From: RGIG8124 sp045130665
GTDB lineage: Bacteria; Bacillota; Clostridia; Christensenellales; CAG-917
Direction: 5' to 3'
DNA: 64,000 bases
Assembly: GCA_045130665.1 (NCBI GenBank)
Contig: JBGUQC010000004.1
Location: 558,001-622,000, forward strand
The notes under the pieces are model-generated. The model saw nothing but the letters and a program-made list of their open reading frames with translations, did not search any database and was not told the origin of the DNA. The position numbers and the translations under genes were made by a program. The number at the start of each line of letters is the position of its first letter. Position 1 is the stretch's first letter. Of the stretch, positions 55,557-63,354 are shown one piece after another.

Positions 55557-56363
55557 TTACAAATTTTTTCTTAGTTCTTTTTCAAACAAATCTAAATTTT
55601 CTGTTAATAAATCAGAGAGATTTTTGTTGACATCTTGGACCACTCCCATGAGGTCAATTGCATACATTAAACTCGTACAAATATTGCTTTCATGACTTGC
55701 ATCAAAAGTGGCATTTGCAAGTCTTCTGTTAGAAATTGCTTCATCGTACCTCTTTGCTGAATTTTGAGAAACAAAGACACTCATTATATTTTGAGAAATA
55801 AACTCTGCACTTGTTGTGTCAATTGTAACCTTGTATTTATCTGGAAGCCAATCTAGACCTCTCCACACTTCTACTCCAAGAACCTTGCTTAACTTCTTAA
55901 GCGCGCCGACGGCATATAATTCCTTAATTGCAGCAATAGCTAACTCACACGCACCAACATGTGTATTGTGTTTGTCAAAAGGGTTGTGAATGTAGATGTT
56001 CTCAATTTCTGGATATTTTTTCAGAATTTCCACCAATTCATTTTTTATGTTTGTGTGCATATCCTGAACTTCCTTTGATGAATGTTCTAACAAATAGAGA
56101 CAATTGTATCTTCCTATTTCTGCAGCTCTCTTTTGCTCAGCTGTTCTAATTTCGACCATGTCTTCATCTGACACGGATTTAAATTCACCAGCTCTTGGAC
56201 AACCAGATCCATTGGTTAAAATAATCATGACCAAACTTTCATCTTTTTTAAATGAGTCATCTATTGCTTTAATACCAATCATCTCACCGTCATCTTTGTG
56301 AGCTGCGATGACAATGTTTTTTACGACCTTTTCATTAGAATCTTTTGGTTTATATACTTCCAT
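55557..56363 (-). CDS. PIG-L (LmbE-like) family deacetylase
   Basis: 268 residues from ATG 56363, which has GAGG five bases upstream; an ATG 21 bases earlier lacks a site. The zinc motif is AHKDDGE at residues 21-27, where most family members have AHPDDE; the second part, HNPFDKHNTHVG, supplies the distal His. RTAEQKRAAEIG is the usual mid-family motif. Relatives remove N-acetyl groups from GlcNAc-containing sugars and lipids. It follows the GH20 hexosaminidase gene by 33 bases and shares its promoter, so an N-acetylglucosamine-derived substrate is likely. No signal peptide, so it is cytoplasmic. Confidence 0.85.
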   Translation of the reverse strand: MEVYKPKDSNEKVVKNIVIAAHKDDGEMIGIKAIDDSFKKDESLVMIILTNGSGCPRAGEFKSVSDEDMVEIRTAEQKRAAEIGRYNCLYLLEHSSKEVQDMHTNIKNELVEILKKYPEIENIYIHNPFDKHNTHVGACELAIAAIKELYAVGALKKLSKVLGVEVWRGLDWLPDKYKVTIDTTSAEFISQNIMSVFVSQNSAKRYDEAISNRRLANATFDASHESNICTSLMYAIDLMGVVQDVNKNLSDLLTENLDLFEKELRKNL

Positions 56364-56396
56364 ATTATCCTCAATTTTATGCATAATATTGTATAA

Positions 56397-57929
56397 TTAT
56401 TCAACTTTCATATTTATCTTTTTAAAGTTTTTAAGTGTTTCAAATGCATTATTGTCTATCATTTTTCCATAGAATCCAAGACAAGATATTATCCTGGTAA
56501 ATACATCTGGATTAGCTGAACGAATAGATGTATACGGAATATCAAGGATATCTAATAAACACAAGAAGTATTTAACTCTTTCTTTGAAATCACTATAATC
56601 TTTTGTGCCATCACTCCATCCACTTTCAGCAACAGCTAATGCTCTTGGGAATATTTGTTTAAAGAACTTATCATTAGTTTCGATCCATTCTGTCCAAACA
56701 GGCGCTTCTATACCAATAATATTCTCATTTCCATATGATAAATCCTTAAAGAATGGTTCAAATAAATATGTTTTCTTTAAAGATGTTACAGAATGAGGAT
56801 AATCTAAATAATAGGCAATACAGTTTGAACAAATTATCTTCCTATCATTTACAAGTGCTTTCTTTACATTAATACTCTTACTTCCATCTTTCCAGAATTG
56901 TACCAAAGCATCTGCATTTAATGAATCTCCCTTTAGAGCCTCATTCCACACAATCGGGGTTTTTTCTTTACTAATTAGATAGTTTATTATCTTGTTTGTG
57001 AAATAACCTTGCAATTCGTCATATGTCTTAAAGCCATTATCAAGAGCAAGTTTTCTGCAAGACTCACATTCAGACCACTGTATCTTTGGTACTTCATCTC
57101 CACCAATATGAAAGTACTTATATGGGAAAATTTGAATTAGTTCATCTAAAATAGCATATAGTACATTATATGTATTTTCTTTACCAACACAAAGCACCTC
57201 TTTTTTAATGCCAAAGTACTCGCTTACATTAATTTCTTTACCAGTACACCCCAATTCTGGATATGATGCAATCAAAGCAGTTGTATGTCCAGGCAAATCA
57301 ATTTCAGGAATAATATTTATATATCTTTGTTTTGCATATTGAACAATATCTACCATCTCTTGTTGAGTATAATAACCCTCAACCGGCTTTCCATCACCTC
57401 TAGTTCCAGCTCTTTTGGAACCTATTTCCGTAAGGTTTGGAAATTTATTTAATTGTATTCTAAATCCCTGGTCATCACTTAGATGCATATGTAAAGTATT
57501 CATCTTTAAAAGAGCCATACTATCTATTAATTTCTTGATAGTATCAGCATCATAAAAATGTCTTACAACATCTACCATTAATGATCTATATTCAAATCTT
57601 GGTTTATCTTCAATTATGCATCTTGGAATGTATGAATATTCAGTTTTCATATATTCTACAATAAGCTGTTTTAATGTCTGAATAGCATGGAATAGTCCTT
57701 CTTTATCATTTGCAATTACAACAATATTTTCACCAATTTCTATTCTGTAATCTTCATCTATCGTGTCAATAACAAACATACATTTGTTCTTAACACCATA
57801 TCCTAGTTCTATAAATTCTGCCAGATCTTTTTCCATGAAAGGAGTTGCTCCAACTATTTCAGTGGATGCAGAAAATACAAATGAGCCTTCTAGCATTGTT
57901 ATTAAACTTGGTTTTGGAACGATTTTCAT
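56397..57929 (-). CDS. Beta-N-acetylhexosaminidase, family GH20
   Basis: 510 residues. The N-terminal ~110 residues form the GH20b-type non-catalytic domain and the rest the catalytic barrel. HIGGDEVP at about residues 273-280 contains the catalytic Asp-Glu pair; HLSDDQGFRI and IPEIDLPGH are other GH20 signatures. It releases terminal GlcNAc or GalNAc. There is no signal peptide, so it acts in the cytoplasm on imported oligosaccharides or recycled wall fragments. AAAGGAG and an extended promoter precede ATG 57929. It is followed by a PIG-L deacetylase in one operon. Confidence 0.93.
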   Translation of the reverse strand: MKIVPKPSLITMLEGSFVFSASTEIVGATPFMEKDLAEFIELGYGVKNKCMFVIDTIDEDYRIEIGENIVVIANDKEGLFHAIQTLKQLIVEYMKTEYSYIPRCIIEDKPRFEYRSLMVDVVRHFYDADTIKKLIDSMALLKMNTLHMHLSDDQGFRIQLNKFPNLTEIGSKRAGTRGDGKPVEGYYTQQEMVDIVQYAKQRYINIIPEIDLPGHTTALIASYPELGCTGKEINVSEYFGIKKEVLCVGKENTYNVLYAILDELIQIFPYKYFHIGGDEVPKIQWSECESCRKLALDNGFKTYDELQGYFTNKIINYLISKEKTPIVWNEALKGDSLNADALVQFWKDGSKSINVKKALVNDRKIICSNCIAYYLDYPHSVTSLKKTYLFEPFFKDLSYGNENIIGIEAPVWTEWIETNDKFFKQIFPRALAVAESGWSDGTKDYSDFKERVKYFLCLLDILDIPYTSIRSANPDVFTRIISCLGFYGKMIDNNAFETLKNFKKINMKVE

Positions 57930-57946
57930 TTTTTCTCCTTTAAAAT

Positions 57947-57974
57947 ATTATATCATATAATTGTTCATAGTCAA
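57947..57974 (-). promoter_or_regulatory. Promoter of the hexosaminidase operon
   Basis: On the minus strand, TTGACT (57974-57969), a 16-base spacer ending in TGA, and TATAAT (57952-57947): an extended -10 promoter. Confidence 0.8.
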
Positions 57975-57987
57975 TCTTACTATTTTT

Positions 57988-58007
57988 CACGGAAGAATTC
58001 TTCCGTG
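57988..58007. promoter_or_regulatory. Perfect 20-bp palindrome between divergent promoters
   Basis: CACGGAAGAATTCTTCCGTG is its own reverse complement. It lies 13 bases upstream of the hexosaminidase -35 and one base before the -35 of the divergent membrane-protein gene. The position suits an operator for a dimeric regulator that controls both directions. Confidence 0.65.
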
Positions 58008-58008
58008 T

Positions 58009-58037
58009 TTGACAAGTAAAAGATGTTATGTTAACAT
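58009..58037 (+). promoter_or_regulatory. Promoter giving a probably leaderless transcript
   Basis: TTGACA (58009-58014), a 17-base spacer and TAACAT (58032-58037), with six bases to the ATG at 58044. Transcription should start at or next to the A of the start codon; no ribosome binding site exists. Confidence 0.7.
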
Positions 58038-58043
58038 ACAAAC

Positions 58044-58556
58044 ATGATTAAAGGCGCAGGTATTGGAGCAGGCATTATTGCCATATTTACAGTTTTTTGG
58101 AAGGTAATTAAGTTTATTGCTGAAGTTATAGCAAAACTTATTATCTATCTTGGATTATGGGCTCCACTATTATATTTGGCTTATGGCGGCATCCTAAAGC
58201 TTATTTATAAAGACTTTTACATGTTTTCACTTGATACAAACTCCATCTTATACTTCGTTGGACTCATCCTATGCCTTGGAATCTCGGTAATAATTACAAT
58301 TAAAAATTTAATTGTAAAACCTTTCAAAAAGATTTTTAGCAGAAAAGATGTGATAAAATATGATGATAATGATGAGAGAAAACTCAAGAGAAATATGCCA
58401 GAAGCGCCTAAAATCTACAAGAGCAGAGTAAATCCAGGCGTCATAGTATATGAATATAAGAATCGCTACGACTTGTATGAAGAACACGATGGCCAATTAG
58501 TACTAGTATCAACGGAGTTTAAAAACAATCGATATGGGAGAAAGTCTAGAGAATAA
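58044..58556 (+). CDS. Small membrane protein of unknown function
   Basis: 170 residues. Two or three hydrophobic segments lie at about 3-22, 25-55 and 65-90, followed by a charged, basic soluble tail of about 75 residues with several Tyr. I recognise no family. The gene is probably translated from a leaderless message. Its end overlaps the acetyltransferase-like gene by 23 bases, so the two are coupled and may work together at the membrane. Confidence 0.7.
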   Translation: MIKGAGIGAGIIAIFTVFWKVIKFIAEVIAKLIIYLGLWAPLLYLAYGGILKLIYKDFYMFSLDTNSILYFVGLILCLGISVIITIKNLIVKPFKKIFSRKDVIKYDDNDERKLKRNMPEAPKIYKSRVNPGVIVYEYKNRYDLYEEHDGQLVLVSTEFKNNRYGRKSRE

Positions 58557-59490
58557 TTTAAATGAGAGTAAGTTTAAAAAGTTTTTAAACTTTTTAGCTC
58601 CTCAAAAAAACCTTTCTAAGCGAATCTGGGAACTAGATTTTATTAGGGGTTTTTGTATTCTTCTTATGCTTTGGGACCATCTCATGGTGTTGATTTATTC
58701 TGAATTTGCATTTGCATGGTGTCATACTTCATGGTATGTTGATCACTTTGTTTATTCTGGAAATAGTTTCCTAGTATGGATTTGTAATTTGGCGCAATCT
58801 TATACTAATGGCTCACTGCGTTTTTATGGCCACATTATAGTAATTTGGTTATTCTTCTCTATTTGTGGCATTTCATGCTCGTTCTCAAGAAGTAATATTA
58901 AACGTGGAATAGTTCTTGCGATTGTAGCAACACTTTGGAGCGTTGGAAGTTATGTTGCCGAATATGTTCTTGATATGGGACCTATTTTCGTTCACTTCGG
59001 CGTTTTAAACCTTCTTGCGACATGTATTTTGATATATTGTTTATTAACGTATATTTGCTTTAAAAATAAAATAGCCTTAATGGCTATTTCAGGTGCAATA
59101 GTAATTGTTACGATTTGTTTATATCATTTATATAAACCGGATCACCCTATCGATGGAATATATGCATTTATTTTTGAATCGAGTTCAACATATGGTATGG
59201 ATATAACATTTGAGCATCATTTCCATACTCTTACCGAATTTAGCCCTGGCGATTTATTCCCATTAGTTCCATGGTCTGGATTCTTCTTCTTTGGTACGTT
59301 CATTCAACCATATCTTTATTCAGAGAAAAAATCTCTAGTTCCAAAACTAGATGGAAAATGGAATAAGTGGTTATGTTTCATAGGAAGACATGGCTTAATT
59401 ATCTATATTTTACATCTTGTAATAATTGCAGCAATATTAATGCTTATAAGTGCAGCATTTATTACTCCAGGAAATTTCGTATTACTATAA
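58534..59490 (+). CDS. DUF1624/HGSNAT-type membrane acetyltransferase
   Basis: 318 residues with about seven to eight transmembrane helices. RIWELDFIRGFCILLMLWDH near residue 31 matches the start of the heparan-alpha-glucosaminide N-acetyltransferase catalytic family (DUF1624), including the conserved Asp, Arg-Gly and Asp-His. Members use acetyl-CoA to acetylate amino sugars across a membrane. The start at 58534 lies inside the upstream gene and has no ribosome binding site, so translation is coupled. The neighbourhood with GH20 and a PIG-L deacetylase supports an amino-sugar role. It converges with the PH-domain gene with one base between stops. Confidence 0.8.
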   Translation: MGESLENNLNESKFKKFLNFLAPQKNLSKRIWELDFIRGFCILLMLWDHLMVLIYSEFAFAWCHTSWYVDHFVYSGNSFLVWICNLAQSYTNGSLRFYGHIIVIWLFFSICGISCSFSRSNIKRGIVLAIVATLWSVGSYVAEYVLDMGPIFVHFGVLNLLATCILIYCLLTYICFKNKIALMAISGAIVIVTICLYHLYKPDHPIDGIYAFIFESSSTYGMDITFEHHFHTLTEFSPGDLFPLVPWSGFFFFGTFIQPYLYSEKKSLVPKLDGKWNKWLCFIGRHGLIIYILHLVIIAAILMLISAAFITPGNFVLL

Positions 59491-59491
59491 A

Positions 59492-60025
59492 TTAGAAAAC
59501 TCTTCTTTTAATTGCCGTAGCTTGATGAATAACTCTTCTTGCAAATTTATCTGGTGCAACAATATGTCTAATAACATATCCCTCGCCACCAGAACCAGAT
59601 ATTTCTATTGTGCCAACATTACAAATTGTTTGAAGTGGCCCTTGATTAACTTGTGTATTAACTATTTCATATAACTGAACAGTAACAATTTCACGATTTA
59701 GCAAACCTACATGGTAAATAAGCTTATCTTCAGTTAAAATCATTTCTCTAGCATAGAATGATAATCCATGCATAAATGACACTATTAAAACCAATCCACC
59801 AGCACCTAAAATTGCCCACTTTAAATTAGATGTAGTGAGGTATATACATTCGGTTGCATCATGCCTAATTAATTGCTCAATTTTGAGTCCAAAAATCCAT
59901 AGACAAGCAATGGCTGCGCCAAGGAATAATGCGAGAATTACTTCAGCAGAAAATACCCAATAACTAAACTTAGCTTTGGCAATAATTCTATCAGATTTTG
60001 AGTATATTTTTTCTAGCCTTCTCAT
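59492..60025 (-). CDS. Bacterial PH-domain membrane protein (bPH_2, YdbT-like)
   Basis: 177 residues. Two hydrophobic helices at about 25-50 and 70-92 are followed by a beta-rich PH-like domain (LTEDKLIYHVGLLNREIVTV, then NVGTIEISGSGGEG and IVAPDKFARRVI). Such proteins are usually anchored in the membrane with unknown roles. The ATG is one base after the stop of the DUF1680 gene, and its GAGG site is inside that gene, so the pair is translationally coupled. Confidence 0.8.
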   Translation of the reverse strand: MRRLEKIYSKSDRIIAKAKFSYWVFSAEVILALFLGAAIACLWIFGLKIEQLIRHDATECIYLTTSNLKWAILGAGGLVLIVSFMHGLSFYAREMILTEDKLIYHVGLLNREIVTVQLYEIVNTQVNQGPLQTICNVGTIEISGSGGEGYVIRHIVAPDKFARRVIHQATAIKRRVF

Positions 60026-60026
60026 A

Positions 60027-61985
60027 CTACCTCACGCACAATGGGAACTGTGATATATGTAGCGCTGTACATCCATATGGAACAAACACTCTTTCTATAC
60101 TCTCTTCGGAGAAATTTGGCTTCTTTGGAATCTGTACAAAACCATTAGTATCATAGTCCCAATTTTCAACGTTTTTCGCCAAAACGTGTAGTTCAAATGG
60201 TGGTTTTTCATGGTTAAAAGGTATGTTTGTGAGATCTGAGACAAAAACCTTCTCTTGTGAATATAGATGTCTAACTCCACTTGAAGCCTTCTTTGCAAGC
60301 ACTGGAGAAATATTCCATTTTTTGCTAAATACCATATTCAAAACAGACTGATCATCCTTAGAAATTGACATAGATGGGAGCACTCTTTCTGCCATAAGAA
60401 CGCTTCCTTTAAATAGACTGATAGATTTATCTGGATTGGTTTGTGCAACAAGTGGAATATCAAGTTTTAATGTGAATGTACTACCAGTTTTTAATATGCA
60501 TTTTACAGATATATTTCTTGATCCACTAGCAACAACATCTCCACCTGAAATTACTTGCATTGTAGTGTTTCTAGGAACCCTAAAATTAAGCTTAATTTCT
60601 GGCTCTCCATCCACACTTTCTACTCTAAATACTATCTTGTTTCTGAATGGATATGATGTTTCTTCTTTTAAGACCAAATTTACGCCATCTACAACAGTTT
60701 TAATAGTACATGGTGCATAGCTAAAGAAGTTTAACTCACCCTCACCTTGCATACATAATGATTGCATATATAAAGGATATGAAGATAGCAAAGCTATAGC
60801 AGTTCTAGATATTCTGTTAATTGTATATGCGTTGCCATATGCCGTTTCTTTGAAATATTCCTTTGTTCTTGCAGCACTTTCTGTTTGATTTGCAAGTCCA
60901 ATCTCTTGTACAGCACATGTATTCATCAATAATGCACTAGATACAGCATTATATAAGATCTTTTCCATATAATCTGCAGCATTATAATCTCTAGAGTATT
61001 GTAATACATACAATAAACTCTCAATCATTTCAACTTCTGCAACCACATCCATGCCTCTAGATGGAGATTTCCCTCCAAGCCTGTAGTCGCATGTATACAT
61101 TCCTGTTGCTGTACCGTGATATTTCTCGAGATTAGATACTAATCTCATTGAGAACCTCTTTAAATCAGGATCTCCTATAAAGGAGCCATATGTTGTTGGA
61201 TACTTGATTGCCTTTGCAAGATTAACACCATTTGTTTCAACAAATGCTCTATGCTTACTCTTTTTCCAGTTAATATCTGCAATTTCTTTAGTTAATACAG
61301 CAGTAGCTGTATCATCACTACCAGCTTCATATGATTCTATATACTTTCTTAGTTTTGCAGATGCTTTAAAATTAATATAAAAACCGGATCTTCTTCTATA
61401 TTTAAATGTAGAAGAAAGTGCTATCCAGTCTGTAGATGCTTCTCTTAATTGTTCTGCCAAATCTTTTAACCATTCTTGGTCTGTTTGTTTATAAACAAAT
61501 TCTATAGCTGGAACTTCTTCTAGAAGTCTTGCTCTTGAATGAGACCAACATGGTGTAATTGAGAATGTGTTAAATTGATTTTTAAAGAACTTCTTTAAAA
61601 AAGAAAAAGCTTGTGGATCTCCAGTTAGTTCATAATAACTCATTACAGCTTTTATGCCCTCAATCTTTGGAGAAATAAACTTGCCACCCTTTGGTCCAAA
61701 ATCTCCACCTTCATTTGCACTAAGGAAAATAGGACTCATAAATGCATCCACCTTTTCTCTTAGTTGTTTTTCATGTTGCAATACACCTGATAATAAGATT
61801 AAACCACGTGCATAACGAGGCAAAGCCTCATCTCCTGCCCAACCGCCGTCTTTTATCATACTTTTTGAGGTGCCTAATTTCTTCTGAAGTTCATTAAGTA
61901 ACATCAGCTGATCTTTTAGCCATCCTTCTGGTCTAATTGCACCTACAGGTAATTTCTTTAATGGGTCAAAAGTGTTTTTGGACAT
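60027..61985 (-). CDS. DUF1680 (GH127-like) protein lacking the catalytic cysteine pair
   Basis: 652 residues. The start KLPVGAIRPEGWLKDQL is diagnostic of the DUF1680 family (beta-L-arabinofuranosidases of GH127 and relatives), and the length fits. In characterised GH127 a Cys-Cys pair plus Glu-x-Cys bind zinc and supply the nucleophile. Here the matching sites read AEVEM and AYGNAYTINRI, and there is no adjacent Cys pair anywhere in the protein. It is therefore either inactive on arabinofuranosides or uses another mechanism or substrate. No signal peptide. AGAAGG lies upstream of the ATG; an 18-bp palindrome lies just beyond it. Confidence 0.8.
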   Translation of the reverse strand: MSKNTFDPLKKLPVGAIRPEGWLKDQLMLLNELQKKLGTSKSMIKDGGWAGDEALPRYARGLILLSGVLQHEKQLREKVDAFMSPIFLSANEGGDFGPKGGKFISPKIEGIKAVMSYYELTGDPQAFSFLKKFFKNQFNTFSITPCWSHSRARLLEEVPAIEFVYKQTDQEWLKDLAEQLREASTDWIALSSTFKYRRRSGFYINFKASAKLRKYIESYEAGSDDTATAVLTKEIADINWKKSKHRAFVETNGVNLAKAIKYPTTYGSFIGDPDLKRFSMRLVSNLEKYHGTATGMYTCDYRLGGKSPSRGMDVVAEVEMIESLLYVLQYSRDYNAADYMEKILYNAVSSALLMNTCAVQEIGLANQTESAARTKEYFKETAYGNAYTINRISRTAIALLSSYPLYMQSLCMQGEGELNFFSYAPCTIKTVVDGVNLVLKEETSYPFRNKIVFRVESVDGEPEIKLNFRVPRNTTMQVISGGDVVASGSRNISVKCILKTGSTFTLKLDIPLVAQTNPDKSISLFKGSVLMAERVLPSMSISKDDQSVLNMVFSKKWNISPVLAKKASSGVRHLYSQEKVFVSDLTNIPFNHEKPPFELHVLAKNVENWDYDTNGFVQIPKKPNFSEESIERVFVPYGCTALHISQFPLCVR

Positions 61986-61996
61986 TGTTTTCCTTC

Positions 61997-62014
61997 TAAT
62001 CTATTAATAGATTA
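61997..62014. promoter_or_regulatory. Perfect 18-bp palindrome upstream of the DUF1680 gene
   Basis: TAATCTATTAATAGATTA is self-complementary and lies between the DUF1680 start codon and the divergent promoter region, near the expected transcription start (weak minus-strand promoter TTGATT-17-TAAATT, 62048-62020). A candidate repressor site. Confidence 0.55.
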
Positions 62015-62035
62015 TCAATAATTTATCATACATGT

Positions 62036-62063
62036 TTGACAAAATCAACTTTATATATATAAA
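62036..62063 (+). promoter_or_regulatory. Promoter of the phosphoglycerate mutase gene
   Basis: TTGACA (62036-62041), a 16-base spacer and TATAAA (62058-62063). The leader carries AAAGGAG at 62075-62081, eight bases before ATG. Confidence 0.75.
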
Positions 62064-62089
62064 CTTATCTAAACAAAGGAGATATTAGC

Positions 62090-63301
62090 ATGAAATATTT
62101 ATTAGTTTTAGGAGATGGTATGGCTGATTATCCAATTGAATCAATTGGAAATAAAACCCCACTCGAAGTAGCAAATAAACCAGAAATGGATTATTTAGCC
62201 AAAAACGGAAGAATAGGAATGGTTAAAACTGTTCCAAATGGATACAAACCAGGTAGTGATGTTGCAAACCTTGGTGCATTAGGTTATGACGCAACAAAAT
62301 GTTATACAGGTAGAAGTCCATTAGAAGCATTATCCATCGGAATCAAGATGGAGGATGATGATATTGCTCTCCGCACTAACTTAGTAACACTATCCAACGA
62401 TAAAAACTATGAAGATAAAACAATGATTGACTACTCATCTGGAGAAATTACAACACCAGAATCTAGAGAATTAATGAAATATATCAATGAAAAACTAGGT
62501 TCAGATAAGTATGTATTCTATGGTGGCGTAAGTTACAGACATTGTTTAATTATAAAACACGATAAACCAGAGGATATGAGCCTCACTCCTCCTCATGATA
62601 TAACAGGTAAGAAAATAACCACTTATCTCCCAAAAGGACATTTATCTAGCGATTTAGAGCAGTTAATGTGCCGTTCTTACGATTTGCTTATAGAACACCC
62701 AATCAACAAATCAAGAATAGAAAGAGGATTAAATCCTGCAAATTCTATATGGTTCTGGGGACAAGGAACAAAGCCTGCAATTGAGAATTTCAAAGAAAAA
62801 TATGGCAAAAATGGTGGAATGGTTTCAGCTGTAGACCTTCTTAAAGGTATTGCAATTGGAGCAGGAATGAAATCTGTTGATGTTGAAGGTGCAACAGGTA
62901 ACCTAGATACGAACTTTGATGGGAAAGCACAAGCTGCAATCAATCTATTTAAGGAAGGAAGAGACTTCGTATTTGTACATTTAGAGGCACCAGATGAATG
63001 TGGGCATCATGGAGATTTAGAAGGAAAGATTAAATCTATCGAATTAATTGATGAAAAGATTTTAAAACCTATACATCACTATCTAAAAGATAGTGGAGAA
63101 GACTATGCTATTTTGGTAATGCCAGATCATAGAACACCTATCTCAATCTTAACACACTCAAGTGAACCAGTACCATTTGTTATGTATTCAAGTAAGGAAA
63201 AACTTGGTAGTAATGAAGCATATAATGAAAAGCTTGCAGAAGCATCCGGTTTATACTACGATAAGTGCTGGGATTTAACAACTTCTTTCTTCGCACTTTA
63301 A
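62090..63301 (+). CDS. apgM: Cofactor-independent phosphoglycerate mutase, archaeal (ApgM) type
   Basis: 403 residues, normal for the ApgM group. It interconverts 3- and 2-phosphoglycerate in glycolysis. Alkaline-phosphatase-like metal motifs are visible: LGDGMAD at 7-13, the active Ser in GSDVANLGALGYD near residue 55, EAPDECGHHGD near 300 and MPDHRTP near 344. The classical GpmI insertion domain is absent, consistent with the archaeal type found in some Clostridia. It has its own promoter and terminator, so it is monocistronic. Glycolytic role is shared with the class II aldolase in this window. Confidence 0.93.
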   Translation: MKYLLVLGDGMADYPIESIGNKTPLEVANKPEMDYLAKNGRIGMVKTVPNGYKPGSDVANLGALGYDATKCYTGRSPLEALSIGIKMEDDDIALRTNLVTLSNDKNYEDKTMIDYSSGEITTPESRELMKYINEKLGSDKYVFYGGVSYRHCLIIKHDKPEDMSLTPPHDITGKKITTYLPKGHLSSDLEQLMCRSYDLLIEHPINKSRIERGLNPANSIWFWGQGTKPAIENFKEKYGKNGGMVSAVDLLKGIAIGAGMKSVDVEGATGNLDTNFDGKAQAAINLFKEGRDFVFVHLEAPDECGHHGDLEGKIKSIELIDEKILKPIHHYLKDSGEDYAILVMPDHRTPISILTHSSEPVPFVMYSSKEKLGSNEAYNEKLAEASGLYYDKCWDLTTSFFAL

Positions 63302-63317
63302 TTATAGAATAATTAAA

Positions 63318-63354
63318 AAATTATCCCGGTTTAATCACCGGGATTTATTTTTAC
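63318..63354. terminator. Bidirectional terminator
   Basis: ATCCCGGT (63323-63330) pairs with ACCGGGAT (63337-63344), loop 6 bases. Plus strand continues TTATTTTT; minus strand continues AATTTTTT. It ends both the mutase gene and the convergent membrane-protein gene. Confidence 0.9.

Noticed and set aside
57988..58007. The 20-bp palindrome as a terminator
   Set aside because: It lies between divergent promoters, with no transcript to end there and no proper T tract.
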